Shown piece by piece: positions 26,852 through 36,161 of a DNA stretch of 63,936 nt. This DNA comes from an uncultured Flavobacterium sp. (lineage in GTDB: Bacteria > Bacteroidota > Bacteroidia > Flavobacteriales > Flavobacteriaceae): contig CAJXSU010000006.1 in assembly GCA_913061465.1 (NCBI GenBank), positions 1-63,936 of the forward strand, given 5' to 3'. Under the pieces are notes generated by a model that was not told the DNA's origin, did not search any database, and saw nothing but the letters and a program-made list of their open reading frames with translations. Each line of letters starts with the position of its first letter. Position 1 is the first letter of the stretch. A program made the position numbers and the translations under genes.

Positions 26852-28258
26852 ATGACTACCAGAAGAAAATTTCTTAAAAAAACTATAGCAGGCTCTGCAG
26901 CATTTTTTATTGTACCAAGACATGTTCTTGGACGTGGTTTCACTCCACCAAGTGATAAGTTAGGGATTGCTGCCATAGGTATTGGAGGAAGGGGAGCTGG
27001 GAATTTGACCAACAGTTTTGCCTCAAATAATGCTAATATAGTAGCTCTTTGTGATGTAGATGATAGAAGAGCTAAAACTATAAGAGAACAATTTCCTGAG
27101 GCTCCATACATGAGAGATTATAGAGATATGCTTGAAAAGCATCACAAAGATATCGATGCTGTTATTGTAAGTTCTGCAGATCATATGCATTATGTTCAAT
27201 CTATGGCTGCAATGGATTTGGGTAAGCATATGTATATAGAAAAACCTTTAACTCATGATATTTGGGAAGCAAGGAAGCTTACAGAAATGGCAGTAAGTAA
27301 AAAATTGGTGACCCAAATGGGAAATCAAGGGGCTAGTGGAGATGGAACAAGGTGGATTGATGCTGTTGTTCAAGAAGGAATTATTGGTGAAGTTAAAGAA
27401 GTTCACGCATGGACAAATAGACCTGTTTGGCCACAAGGAATACCCGTTCCAAAAGACACCATGCCTGTTCCTAAAGAAATTGATTGGAACCTATGGTTAG
27501 GAACTGCACCTTGGAGAGCGTATCATGAAGCTTTTATGCCTACTCGTTGGAGAGGTTATTGGGATTATGGTACAGGTGCTCTAGGAGATATGGGGTGTCA
27601 TTTAATAGACGTGCCCTTCAGAGCTTTAAAACTTGGTTACCCAACTTCAGTTGAATGCAGTATTACAAATACCTATCAAGATTTTTTTGAGGAAGTTGTC
27701 TATGACGAAACACCTCCTGCCTCTTCAGTTATTCATTTAGAGTTTCCTAAAAGAGGTAATATGCCTGCTGTAGAACTTCATTGGTATGATGGAGGAATAG
27801 AGCCAGAAAGACCAGATCTTCTTCCTGCCAATGAGCCACTAGGTGACTGGGGTGGTGGGGTAATTATGAAAGGTTCTAAAGGAATTTTAATCTGTGGAAC
27901 TTACGGATCTAACCCCAAAGTATTTTTAAACGATGGTGCTGAGGTCCCTGAAGTTAAAAATATGGCTTCGTTTGTAGCTAATGGAATGAGCGGGCATCAA
28001 GCACAATGGATTAACGCTTGTAAAGAAGGATATGGCGCATATACTAGCTCACCTTTGTCTCAAGCGGGACCATTAACCGAAACTGTATTAATGGGGAATT
28101 TGGCTATTAGATCAGCTCTACTCCATGAAAAAATTGAAAATAGATATAACTTTCCAGGTAGAAGAAAGAAACTTCTTTGGGATGGAGAAAATATGAAAAT
28201 TACAAATTTTGACATGGCTAATCAATTCATTAAAAGAGACTTCAGAAAAGGCTGGTAA
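26852..28258 (+). CDS. Gfo/Idh/MocA-family oxidoreductase with Tat signal
   Basis: A 468-residue NAD(P)-dependent sugar or sugar-alcohol dehydrogenase-like protein. It starts with MTTRRKFLKKTIAGSAAFFI, a twin-arginine signal (RRKFLKK plus hydrophobic core), then VLGRGF and the Rossmann dinucleotide motif IGIGGRGAG near residue 45. The family block EKPLTHDIWEA (Lys of the EKP motif) is present, and the C-terminal domain resembles the secreted Bacteroidota group of these oxidoreductases. Tat export fits a protein that folds with its cofactor in the cytoplasm. The substrate is unknown, perhaps a carbohydrate derivative. It follows the pseudouridine synthase by 37 bases. Confidence 0.9.
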   Translation: MTTRRKFLKKTIAGSAAFFIVPRHVLGRGFTPPSDKLGIAAIGIGGRGAGNLTNSFASNNANIVALCDVDDRRAKTIREQFPEAPYMRDYRDMLEKHHKDIDAVIVSSADHMHYVQSMAAMDLGKHMYIEKPLTHDIWEARKLTEMAVSKKLVTQMGNQGASGDGTRWIDAVVQEGIIGEVKEVHAWTNRPVWPQGIPVPKDTMPVPKEIDWNLWLGTAPWRAYHEAFMPTRWRGYWDYGTGALGDMGCHLIDVPFRALKLGYPTSVECSITNTYQDFFEEVVYDETPPASSVIHLEFPKRGNMPAVELHWYDGGIEPERPDLLPANEPLGDWGGGVIMKGSKGILICGTYGSNPKVFLNDGAEVPEVKNMASFVANGMSGHQAQWINACKEGYGAYTSSPLSQAGPLTETVLMGNLAIRSALLHEKIENRYNFPGRRKKLLWDGENMKITNFDMANQFIKRDFRKGW

Positions 28259-28272
28259 ACTAATTATATTTT

Positions 28273-29004
28273 ATGACACAAAAAACAGTAGAGGACGCGA
28301 TTAATTATCGTAGATCCGTTAGAATCTATGATCCTGAAAAAAAAATAGATAGTGCACTTGTAAAAAAATGTATTTATCAAGCTTCATTAGCTCCAAATAG
28401 TAGCAATATGCAGCTTTGGGAATTCTATCACATCACCTCCAAGGAAGCCATTCAAAAAATAGCCCCTTTGTGTTTTAATCAAAATGCAGCTAGAACAGCT
28501 GAAGAACTGGTGATTTTTGTGACACGAAAAGATCTCTGGAAAAAAAGAAAAAACTCAAACTTACAAATGATTGATCGCATTTTTCCGCCAAAACCAAAGT
28601 CTGAACAAAGCAGTAGAGAAAAGGTAAGTAGAAATTACTATGGAAAATTAATTCCATTTGCCTACAGTGATTTTTTAGGAATTTTTGGGTTTTTAAAATA
28701 TCTAATGATTTTAGTAATCGGACTTTTTAAACCTATTTTTAGAGAAGTTAGAAATAGTGATATGAGAATAGTTGCTCACAAGACTTGTGCGCTAGCTGCT
28801 GAAAATTTCATGCTAAGCATGGCTGCTGAGGGTTATGACACTTGCCCAATGGAGGGTTCTGACACTTGGCGAGTAAAGAAAGTTCTAAACTTGCCACGAG
28901 GTGCGGAAATAAATATGATTGTTTCTTGTGGTATTAGAAAACCAGAAGGTGTCTATGGGGAACGCTTTAGAATTCCTTTTGGAGAAGTTTATAAAGAAAT
29001 TTAA
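28273..29004 (+). CDS. Nitroreductase-family protein
   Basis: A 243-residue FMN-dependent nitroreductase-fold protein. It begins TVEDAINYRRSVRIYD, the RRSxR block that binds FMN phosphate, and has APNSSNMQLWEF near residue 37 and GYDTCPMEGSD, a common nitroreductase motif. It probably reduces nitro, quinone or enone groups with NAD(P)H; the physiological substrate is unknown. A hydrophobic stretch in the middle (SDFLGIFGFLKYLMILVIGLF, about 130-150) is unusual for the family and may lie against membrane. Its stop overlaps that of the convergent penicillin acylase gene by 4 bases. Confidence 0.87.
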   Translation: MTQKTVEDAINYRRSVRIYDPEKKIDSALVKKCIYQASLAPNSSNMQLWEFYHITSKEAIQKIAPLCFNQNAARTAEELVIFVTRKDLWKKRKNSNLQMIDRIFPPKPKSEQSSREKVSRNYYGKLIPFAYSDFLGIFGFLKYLMILVIGLFKPIFREVRNSDMRIVAHKTCALAAENFMLSMAAEGYDTCPMEGSDTWRVKKVLNLPRGAEINMIVSCGIRKPEGVYGERFRIPFGEVYKEI

Positions 29005-31388
29005 TTTCCCTTTCTCTTAAAAATTAATCGATTTTCACTCTTTAAAATCTCGGATGGATTCAATTCCATTTTTATAAAATCACCTTTCAAGTATTTTTGA
29101 GCCTGATCTTTATAATATGGACTAAATACATTTCCGGATTGCCCTGTTGGAATGATGCTTAACCCATTTTCTATATCTGAAAAATCTACAACTCTTCGAG
29201 TAGATGGTCCTGCAGTAACTTTATAAAATCCAGTACTATCTAATTTAAAAATCTGGTTATTAATCACTTCGTTTCCTCCAGCAGTTTTAAAAGGACCTAC
29301 ATTAAAAAAACCTCTTAAAACCCCACCTGCTTTTCCAATGGCATGTTCATGCTCTACAGAAATAACCCGATTCCAATTCCATTTATTTACATCATCTCCT
29401 AATTGTTTTTTCAAAAAAGCTATACTATTCCTATAAGATTTTAAAATGATTTCTTGTTTCGTTTCTACTACATCCTTTGTTTCTATATTGTCCCACCAAA
29501 CAGATTGTTCTCTAGCTATTTGAACAGGCAATACCTGATCTTGGAGTTGTGAATTTATAAAGAGATTAAAGGCATCGCCTGTTTCATCTTTGAATGTATT
29601 CTTAAGGAATTCAAATAAAAATCGATTATAAATTACAGGGCCAACTGATGTCATCAAGTATTCTCCTTCCCAGTTTTTTAGTATTTCATAAGCTTCAATT
29701 TCCGAATCACTTAACTCATTTTTAGATAAAAATGACAGTAAATCTCTTGCAAAAATATGATCTAAAGATGACGTAACGTCAAACAACATTTCCGCAACAT
29801 CTCCTTTGGTGAAATCATCTTTTGCTTCTAAAAGCGTAACAATTCTTTTTGATCTATTTTCTGGTTGATAATATCCTGGATACAATTTCCCTCGAACAGA
29901 ATCTGGTTGATGGTTTGCAGAATACACATAATTCCACTTAGGATTTATTGCCTTTGGATTCTCTTCAAAATCTAAGAACTCAATAATTTCATCTTCTCCA
30001 GAAGCACCATTCAGATACGTTTTAGAAGACAAACCCTCTCTTAATTGGTATAATTTTGCAGACGCAAACCAAGCAATATTGTCTTGACTATCACCATACA
30101 TTACATTTAGTCCAGGAGCATGAATTTTACTTACAGATACTTTAAAATCTTCCAGCGATTCAGCATGAGTCATTCCATAAGAGACAGCTAACATCTCATT
30201 TTTTAATTTTGTATAAATCCAATTCATAGCAATTGGCTGGTCTTCATCAATATGTTTGATTAATCCATTCATTATTGGGCCATGTTGGCTAATTTTTACT
30301 TGGAAAGTAGTATCGGCTGCATCTTTAACCTTGATCGTCTTTATTAGAACTTCATATTTTTTAAACCCCCCTTTTGTTTTGTATTCAGAAGGATTATCTG
30401 GGTTGTTTTCTTCAGTATAAAAGTTTAAGTCATCATTTGCCAACATCGTTAAACCATAAGCGTAATTTCTATTATGACCTAAAAGTGGATAAGGCATTAA
30501 TGCTAAATTAAAACCATACATTTCAAAATCTGGTGTTGTAATATGATTTTGATACCAAACAGAAGGTTGTGAAAACCCGATGTGAGGATCGTTAGCAAAA
30601 ATAACTTTTCCATTTTTTGTTTTATCTGCTCCAATAACCCATGAATTACTTCCAATTAATGGAGAGACTGGCATTTTATCCATAATAAGACTCACGCTTT
30701 TTGAAAATTTTGCATGTATTTTAGAAATACTATCTGTTCTGTTGATGGTTAAGTTTTCTGGATGAGATCCTAAGATTTCATCTAAATATAGGTTCCCTAA
30801 TTTTTCTTTGATTTCCGTTAATAAAGGATCTGTTTTATGAGCTACAGCAAAACTAAAAGACATATAACCTAATACATTATAGATATCTTTAATCGTATAT
30901 TTTTCTTTTTTAACTCCTACTAAAGAAAATTCTAAAGGTGTTTTTCCTTTTTCTATGTATTGATTAATACCATCTAAATAAGCATGAGCCAATAAATAAG
31001 CTTCTGAATTTATATCTAAATTATTAATTGCAATAGCTGCAGCCTCCTCTATTCCTAGACCAGAAAAAAAGACATCTGTATCTAATAAATCTTTTCCAAA
31101 AAGTTCTGACAATCTTCCTGGAGCTATTCTTCTAATAAGTTCCATTTGCCATAATCTATCTTGAGCGTGAACATAACCTAGGGCAGTGTAAGCATCTTTT
31201 TGAGATTGTGCATTTATGTGAGGCACTCCATTATCATCAAAATGAACGCTAACATCTTCCGAGAGATTATTTAATGATAATTCTCCATTGTAAGTTGGTT
31301 GTAGTGTTCTTGAATATAACCATACTGCGACAAAAATTAAACCACAGGTTATGCCTACTATTTTAATAATTTTTAAGAGGATTTTCAT
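29001..31388 (-). CDS. Penicillin acylase-family N-terminal-nucleophile amidase
   Basis: A 795-residue exported amidase of the penicillin G acylase family, made as a precursor that cuts itself into two chains. An N-terminal hydrophobic segment (about residues 5-24) is a signal or anchor. The first chain shows GVPHINAQSQKDAYTALGY, typical of the alpha subunit. The expected autocleavage site is Gly-Ser in LIGSNSWVIGADK, making Ser247 the nucleophile, followed by FANDPHIGFSQPSVWY. Natural substrates may be acyl-homoserine lactones, amides or peptides; this cannot be told. The frame is open to 31490, but the -7 element at 31410-31417 places the start at ATG 31388. Confidence 0.9.
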   Translation of the reverse strand: MKILLKIIKIVGITCGLIFVAVWLYSRTLQPTYNGELSLNNLSEDVSVHFDDNGVPHINAQSQKDAYTALGYVHAQDRLWQMELIRRIAPGRLSELFGKDLLDTDVFFSGLGIEEAAAIAINNLDINSEAYLLAHAYLDGINQYIEKGKTPLEFSLVGVKKEKYTIKDIYNVLGYMSFSFAVAHKTDPLLTEIKEKLGNLYLDEILGSHPENLTINRTDSISKIHAKFSKSVSLIMDKMPVSPLIGSNSWVIGADKTKNGKVIFANDPHIGFSQPSVWYQNHITTPDFEMYGFNLALMPYPLLGHNRNYAYGLTMLANDDLNFYTEENNPDNPSEYKTKGGFKKYEVLIKTIKVKDAADTTFQVKISQHGPIMNGLIKHIDEDQPIAMNWIYTKLKNEMLAVSYGMTHAESLEDFKVSVSKIHAPGLNVMYGDSQDNIAWFASAKLYQLREGLSSKTYLNGASGEDEIIEFLDFEENPKAINPKWNYVYSANHQPDSVRGKLYPGYYQPENRSKRIVTLLEAKDDFTKGDVAEMLFDVTSSLDHIFARDLLSFLSKNELSDSEIEAYEILKNWEGEYLMTSVGPVIYNRFLFEFLKNTFKDETGDAFNLFINSQLQDQVLPVQIAREQSVWWDNIETKDVVETKQEIILKSYRNSIAFLKKQLGDDVNKWNWNRVISVEHEHAIGKAGGVLRGFFNVGPFKTAGGNEVINNQIFKLDSTGFYKVTAGPSTRRVVDFSDIENGLSIIPTGQSGNVFSPYYKDQAQKYLKGDFIKMELNPSEILKSENRLIFKRKGN

Positions 31389-31409
31389 TCTGATAAATTT
31401 AATTTTGAC

Positions 31410-31417
31410 CAAAGATA
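31410..31417 (-). promoter_or_regulatory. -7 promoter element of the penicillin acylase gene
   Basis: CAAAGATA on the plus strand reads TATCTTTG leftward, matching TAnnTTTG, 22 bases before the ATG at 31388. It lies back to back with the rightward element at 31432-31439. Confidence 0.55.
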
Positions 31418-31431
31418 ACAGATTTATATTG

Positions 31432-31439
31432 TATTTTTG
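31432..31439 (+). promoter_or_regulatory. -7 promoter element of the DegT-galE operon
   Basis: TATTTTTG matches TAnnTTTG, 22 bases before the ATG at 31461. The final TTG is in frame with the gene and would be a false start. A TTTTG at 31403-31407 may be a -33 element, though its 24-base spacing is long. Confidence 0.55.
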
Positions 31440-31460
31440 AACCTTAGAAAACCTGTAACA

Positions 31461-32624
31461 ATGAAAAAAATTCAGATGGTTGATCTTCAAGGTCAGTACT
31501 CAAATATCAAAAAAACTATTGACTCCTCTATTGAAGAAGTTTTGAATTCCTCTGCATACATTAATGGCCCATATGTGCATCAATTTCAGGCAGATTTAGA
31601 GAACTATTTGTCTGTAAAACACGTTATTCCTTGTGCAAACGGAACCGACGCATTACAAATAGCCATGATGGGCTTGGGACTTGAACAAGGTGATGAAGTG
31701 ATTACTGTAGATTTTACTTTTGCAGCCACTGTTGAAGTAATTGCCTTGTTGAAATTAACCCCTGTATTGATTGATGTGGAACCAGATACCTTTAACATAG
31801 ATATTGATGCCCTAAAAAAAGCCATCACTCCAAAAACAAAAGCCATTGTTCCAGTACATTTATTCGGATTGTGTGCCAATATGGATGCAGTAATGGAAAT
31901 TGCTAAAAAAAATAACTTATTTGTTATTGAAGATACAGCCCAAGCTATTGGTGCTAGCTATACTTTTAAAGACGGTAGCAAGAAAAAAGTTGGAACTATT
32001 GGTCATGTAGGAACCACATCCTTTTTCCCGTCAAAGAACTTAGGTTGCTATGGTGATGGTGGTGCAATTTTCACCAATGATGATGATTTAGCTCATACCA
32101 TACGTGGAATGGTGAATCATGGAATGTATAAACGCTATTATCATGATGTAGTAGGTGTAAACTCAAGATTAGATAGTATCCAAGCAGCGGTTTTAAAAAC
32201 TAAGTTGCCTTTATTAGATAAATATTGTGATGCTAGAAGAGACGCAGCTAGATACTATAACAATGCATTTTCTCATAATGCTAACATTATTACACCAACC
32301 ACAAAATCGAATGCAAAAGAAAATTGTGGAGAGATTTGTGACTCTTGTGACTGTCATGTATTTCATCAATACACGATCAAAATAACCAATGGTAAACGTA
32401 ATGAATTACACCAATATTTATTAGATAATGGAATTCCAAATGCTATCTATTATCCAGTGCCGTTACACGCTCAGAAGGCATATCAAGACAGTCGGTATAA
32501 AGAAGATGACTTTACCACAACTAATAAATTAATTGAAACGGTAATTTCCCTACCAATGCACACAGAACTAGATGAAGAACAGTTGGCTTTTATTACAAAA
32601 ACAATCAATAATTTTGTAGGATAA
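31461..32624 (+). CDS. DegT/DnrJ/EryC1/StrS-family aminotransferase
   Basis: A 387-residue PLP aminotransferase of the sugar-aminotransferase family, which usually aminates a nucleotide-linked keto-sugar for surface polysaccharide. Seen are IQMVDLQGQY at the start, ANGTDALQIAM near 60, VHLFGLCANMD, EDTAQAIGA and the Schiff-base lysine in FFPSKNLGCYGDGGA (about 195). An unusual cysteine cluster, Cys289, Cys293, Cys296, Cys298 and then His299, sits just before the conserved FHQYTI block and could bind metal. The longest frame starts at TTG 31437, inside a promoter element; ATG 31461 is preferred. galE follows directly, so both probably serve nucleotide-sugar synthesis. Confidence 0.9.
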   Translation: MKKIQMVDLQGQYSNIKKTIDSSIEEVLNSSAYINGPYVHQFQADLENYLSVKHVIPCANGTDALQIAMMGLGLEQGDEVITVDFTFAATVEVIALLKLTPVLIDVEPDTFNIDIDALKKAITPKTKAIVPVHLFGLCANMDAVMEIAKKNNLFVIEDTAQAIGASYTFKDGSKKKVGTIGHVGTTSFFPSKNLGCYGDGGAIFTNDDDLAHTIRGMVNHGMYKRYYHDVVGVNSRLDSIQAAVLKTKLPLLDKYCDARRDAARYYNNAFSHNANIITPTTKSNAKENCGEICDSCDCHVFHQYTIKITNGKRNELHQYLLDNGIPNAIYYPVPLHAQKAYQDSRYKEDDFTTTNKLIETVISLPMHTELDEEQLAFITKTINNFVG

Positions 32625-32646
32625 TTAAATGTTGAAAAATCACCAT

Positions 32647-33654
32647 ATGAGAAAAATATTAGTAACAGGAGGTTTAGGCTTTATCGGCTCTCATACTGTT
32701 GTTGAACTTCAACTAGCAGGTTATGAAGTTGTTATTATTGATAATTTATACAATTCAAAAATTGAAGTTTTAGAAAGTATCATTGCTATAACAGGGATAA
32801 AACCCTCATATTTCAATATTGATTTACGTAATAAAATAGCAGTTGAAGATTTTTTTAAAAACAATACAATAAATGGTGTTATCCATTTCGCTGCATCAAA
32901 AGCAGTTGGAGAAAGCGTAAAAAATCCATTATTATATTACGAAAACAATATAAGCACCCTAGTATATCTTCTCAAAGAGATGAAAAAATATAAGTTATCT
33001 AACTTTATTTTTAGCTCTTCATGTACCGTATATGGTCAAGCAGATAATTTACCTATTACAGAAAATGCACCCACTAAACCTGCAGAATCTCCTTACGGAA
33101 ATACCAAACAAATTGGTGAGGAGATTGTTAAAGAAAGTTGTAAAGCAAATGGCTTAAAAGCAATTGCTCTGAGGTATTTTAATCCAATTGGGGCTCATGA
33201 ATCAGCTCAAATAGGAGAATTACCACTAGGAGTTCCTCAAAATTTAATTCCATTTGTAACACAAACTGCAGCTGGCATTAGAAAAGAGTTATCTGTTTTT
33301 GGAAACGACTACCCTACCAAAGATGGCACAGCTGTTCGTGATTATATACATGTTGTAGATTTGGCTAAGGCTCACATAGCTGCTTTAGAAAGATTATTAA
33401 AAAATAATAATAAAAAAGATTTTGAAGTTTTTAATGTTGGAACAGGAACAGGGAGTTCCGTTTTAGAGGTTATTCAAGCCTTTGAAAAGGTTTCCAAGAT
33501 TAAACTTAACTACAAAATTGTTGATAGAAGAGAGGGGGATATTACCTCTGCCTATGCAGACACTACTTTAGCTAAAGTTGAATTGGGTTGGAAAACAGAA
33601 AAAACATTAGATGAAGCATTATTAGCTGCTTGGCAATGGCAATTAAAACAATAA
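32647..33654 (+). CDS. galE: UDP-glucose 4-epimerase
   Basis: Interconverts UDP-glucose and UDP-galactose. The 335-residue short-chain dehydrogenase-fold protein has NAD motif VTGGLGFIGSHT near the N-terminus, HFAASKAVGESV, the catalytic SSSCTVYG and YGNTK (Tyr-x-x-x-Lys as YGNTK), and ALRYFNPIGAH. I chose ATG 32647 (MRKILVTGG), where the family begins; an in-frame ATG at 32629 would add six residues and cannot be excluded. It lies 5-22 bases after the DegT aminotransferase and likely shares its transcript. Confidence 0.94.
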   Translation: MRKILVTGGLGFIGSHTVVELQLAGYEVVIIDNLYNSKIEVLESIIAITGIKPSYFNIDLRNKIAVEDFFKNNTINGVIHFAASKAVGESVKNPLLYYENNISTLVYLLKEMKKYKLSNFIFSSSCTVYGQADNLPITENAPTKPAESPYGNTKQIGEEIVKESCKANGLKAIALRYFNPIGAHESAQIGELPLGVPQNLIPFVTQTAAGIRKELSVFGNDYPTKDGTAVRDYIHVVDLAKAHIAALERLLKNNNKKDFEVFNVGTGTGSSVLEVIQAFEKVSKIKLNYKIVDRREGDITSAYADTTLAKVELGWKTEKTLDEALLAAWQWQLKQ

Positions 33655-33661
33655 TACCTGA

Positions 33662-34546
33662 TTATTCAAAACTAGCACCAGTTGCCTCAACACTTCTATC
33701 TATCTTTCGCATTAAGCCTTGTAACACCTTACCTGGCCCAACCTCAATAAACTGTGTTCCACCGTCGACAATCATTGATTGAATGGATTGTGTCCATTTG
33801 ACAGGAGCCGTTAATTGTTTCATTAAATTCTCTTTAATTTCAGTAGCTGACGTTACTGCACTTGCAGTCACATTTTGATAAACTGGGCAGGCAGGCTCAT
33901 TAAATTGAGTTTCTTTAATAGCAGCAGCTAATTCCTCTCTTGCAGGTTCCATCATTGGAGAGTGAAAAGCACCTCCGACAGGTAAAATAAGCGCCCTTCT
34001 TGCCCCTTTTTCAGTTAATAATTCACAGGCTTTTTGAATGGCTGAAACTTCACCTGAAATTACCAATTGACCCGGACAGTTGTAATTTGCAGCCACAACT
34101 ACTCCATCAATAGCTTGACATATTTGCTCAACAATTTGATCCTCTAAACCTAAAACCGCAGCCATAGTTGAAGGGCTGATTTCACACGCTTTTTGCATTG
34201 CTGAAGCCCGTTTAGAAACCAACTGAAGTCCATCTTCAAATGATAAAACGTCTGCAGCTACTAAGGCAGAAATTTCACCTAAAGAATGTCCAGCAACCAT
34301 TTCTGGCTGAAAAGAATTACCCATAACTTTTGCTAAAATTACCGAGTGAAGAAAAATGGCCGGCTGAGTGACATTGGTTTGTTTTAATTGATCTGTAGTT
34401 CCTTCAAACATAATGTCAGTTATACGAAATCCTAAAATTTCATTAGCCTGTTCAAAAAGTTCATGAGCCATTTTGGAATTAGTGTATAAGTCTAAACCCA
34501 TTCCTGTAAATTGAGCTCCTTGGCCTGGAAAAATATATGCTTTCAT
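33662..34546 (-). CDS. fabD: Malonyl-CoA--ACP transacylase FabD
   Basis: Loads malonate on acyl carrier protein for fatty acid synthesis. The 294-residue protein starts MKAYIFPGQGAQFTGMG, has nucleophile Ser88 in GHSLGEISA, an Arg in SKRASAMQ, and the catalytic His in GGAFHSPMM. Length is normal. The frame extends to a TTG at 34555, but ATG 34546 fits the family. It ends 7 bases from the convergent galE. Confidence 0.96.
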   Translation of the reverse strand: MKAYIFPGQGAQFTGMGLDLYTNSKMAHELFEQANEILGFRITDIMFEGTTDQLKQTNVTQPAIFLHSVILAKVMGNSFQPEMVAGHSLGEISALVAADVLSFEDGLQLVSKRASAMQKACEISPSTMAAVLGLEDQIVEQICQAIDGVVVAANYNCPGQLVISGEVSAIQKACELLTEKGARRALILPVGGAFHSPMMEPAREELAAAIKETQFNEPACPVYQNVTASAVTSATEIKENLMKQLTAPVKWTQSIQSMIVDGGTQFIEVGPGKVLQGLMRKIDRSVEATGASFE

Positions 34547-34574
34547 TTCAGTCAAATTTCTTAAGTTATGGGCA

Positions 34575-34582
34575 CAAAAATA
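34575..34582 (-). promoter_or_regulatory. -7 promoter element of fabD
   Basis: CAAAAATA on the plus strand reads TATTTTTG leftward, matching TAnnTTTG, 29 bases before the fabD ATG at 34546. Confidence 0.55.
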
Positions 34583-34690
34583 AGTATTTCTTATCTGATT
34601 ACGAAGACTTTTAATAAGCCAAAAAAAATCTTAACAAATAGTTTAAATCACTTGAGTTTGTAATGATAAATAATTAGTAAATTCGTTTGT

Positions 34691-35392
34691 ATGGTTTCAC
34701 AAAAAAAATCTCAAGCTCAAATCATTTATCTAATTTTAGCATCTCTATTTATTGCTTCATTGGTAACTTCCAATTTAGTTTTTCAAAAATTTTTTTATTG
34801 GTATCCATTTGATGCTGAGGTTTTTGGTGTTAAATTATTTGAAGTGTCTGTAGGCTTATTACCTTATCCTATTACTTTTTTAATCACAGATGTCTTATCA
34901 GAAATTTATGGTAAAAAGAAAGCTAACCATGTTGTTATTGCAGGTATTTTTGCCTCATTCTTTTCTTTAGGAATTGTTTATGTCTCCATGGCTACCCCAT
35001 CTACTTCTTGGTCTGTGGTTAATGACAATACTTTTACTGAAGTTTTTGGCGCTGCTCCCTTAGCAGTTTTGGCTTCTATGATGGCATACTTATTTGCTCA
35101 GTTTATAGATATTAGAGTATATCATTTCTGGAAAACTCTCACAAAAGGAAAACACCTGTGGTTACGAAATAATTTTTCAACCTTTTCATCTCAAATTATA
35201 GATACACTAACTGTTTTGATTTTGCTCTGTTCTTTTGACATTATTGCTTGGGATAAATTTTATGGATTATTAGTTAGTGGGGTTATTTTTAAAATGATGA
35301 TAGCTGCATTAGACACCCCTATTTTATACGTTATTGTCTTTTCATTTAGAAAACATTTTAATTTAAAAATAGGAGAAGAAATAGAAATTTAA
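34691..35392 (+). CDS. Queuosine precursor transporter (VUT/YhhQ family)
   Basis: A 233-residue inner-membrane protein with about six helices. The block YPITFLITDVLSEIYGKKKANHV (read here as YPITFLITDVLSEIYG then KKKA, about residues 57-78) is the family hallmark, and the C-terminal half holds LRNNFSTFSSQIIDT. Family members import queuine-type precursors (preQ0/preQ1) for tRNA modification. queA, a later step of queuosine synthesis, is also in this window at 52268 but far away. It ends 9 bases before the DUF547 gene and may be read into it. Confidence 0.9.
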   Translation: MVSQKKSQAQIIYLILASLFIASLVTSNLVFQKFFYWYPFDAEVFGVKLFEVSVGLLPYPITFLITDVLSEIYGKKKANHVVIAGIFASFFSLGIVYVSMATPSTSWSVVNDNTFTEVFGAAPLAVLASMMAYLFAQFIDIRVYHFWKTLTKGKHLWLRNNFSTFSSQIIDTLTVLILLCSFDIIAWDKFYGLLVSGVIFKMMIAALDTPILYVIVFSFRKHFNLKIGEEIEI

Positions 35393-35401
35393 ATTTGTTT
35401 T

Positions 35402-36154
35402 ATGAAATATAAACTGACTACAAATTTATATCTAAATGATATATTAAAAACTAAATTTATAACATTGACCTGCATGTTGATCTTTATTTCGATGCAAGGT
35501 CAAACCATTATTTTTGATAATTTACTAAACAAAAATGTTGATGAAAATGGAATGGTAGATTATCAATCTTTAAAAAAAAACGAAGCACTCTTAGATGATT
35601 ATTTAATATTTTTGCAAACGACTAAACCCTCTGAGAATTGGTCTTTAAATAAACAAAAGGCTTATTGGCTTAACACCTACAATGCATACACTATTAAAAT
35701 TATTTTAAATAACTATCCTATAAAGAGCATTAAAGAAATCAAAAAAAAAGGTAAAGTAGTTTGGAAGATTCCTTTTATTAAAATTGGTGAAAAAAATTAC
35801 ACACTAGACTGGATTGAGCATGAAATCTTAAGGAAAAAATTTAATGATCCCAGAATTCATGTGGGTATTAATTGTGCTTCTATATCTTGTCCAAAATTAG
35901 GAAACTTTGCTTTTTCCGAGGATAATATAGAAACCGCTTTAGACAATTTAATGCTAGAGTTTATAAACAATGGTAATAGAAATAAAATAAGTGAAAATAA
36001 ATTAGAACTATCAAAAATATTTGATTGGTTTTCCATTGATTTTACAAAAAATGGAACAATAGTAGATTATTTAAATAAATATGCAAGTATAAAAGTAAGT
36101 GAAAAAGCAAGCATAAAATACCTAACTTACGACTGGAGATTGAACATTAAATAA
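35402..36154 (+). CDS. DUF547 domain-containing exported protein
   Basis: A 250-residue protein of unknown function. The N-terminus has a long polar lead, then ILKTKFITLTCMLIFISM (about 15-31), a hydrophobic core followed by QGQ, so a signal peptide is likely. The DUF547 domain follows with NKQKAYWLNTYNAYTIKIIL (about 83-102), DWIEHEILR, DPRIHVGINCASISCPKL and the C-terminal YLTYDWRLN, all family marks. The conserved Asn, His and Cys residues suggest an enzyme-like pocket. It sits 7 bases before the arsenosugar genes and may belong to that transcript, but its own role in it is inference. A TAnnTTTG match at 35390-35397 is probably too close to the ATG to be its promoter. Confidence 0.85.
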   Translation: MKYKLTTNLYLNDILKTKFITLTCMLIFISMQGQTIIFDNLLNKNVDENGMVDYQSLKKNEALLDDYLIFLQTTKPSENWSLNKQKAYWLNTYNAYTIKIILNNYPIKSIKEIKKKGKVVWKIPFIKIGEKNYTLDWIEHEILRKKFNDPRIHVGINCASISCPKLGNFAFSEDNIETALDNLMLEFINNGNRNKISENKLELSKIFDWFSIDFTKNGTIVDYLNKYASIKVSEKASIKYLTYDWRLNIK

Positions 36155-36161
36155 ATTTTTT

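Noticed and set aside
26830..27111. 93-codon leftward reading frame
   Set aside because: It lies wholly antisense to the Tat-signal oxidoreductase and has no family features.
34547..34690. Possible preQ1 riboswitch before the queuosine-precursor transporter
   Set aside because: No preQ1 aptamer hairpin with the A-rich tail pattern is visible; the region holds only the fabD promoter and AT-rich sequence.
35390..35397. TAAATTTG before the DUF547 gene
   Set aside because: It overlaps the upstream stop codon and lies five bases from the ATG; only a leaderless message or a later start would make sense of it.
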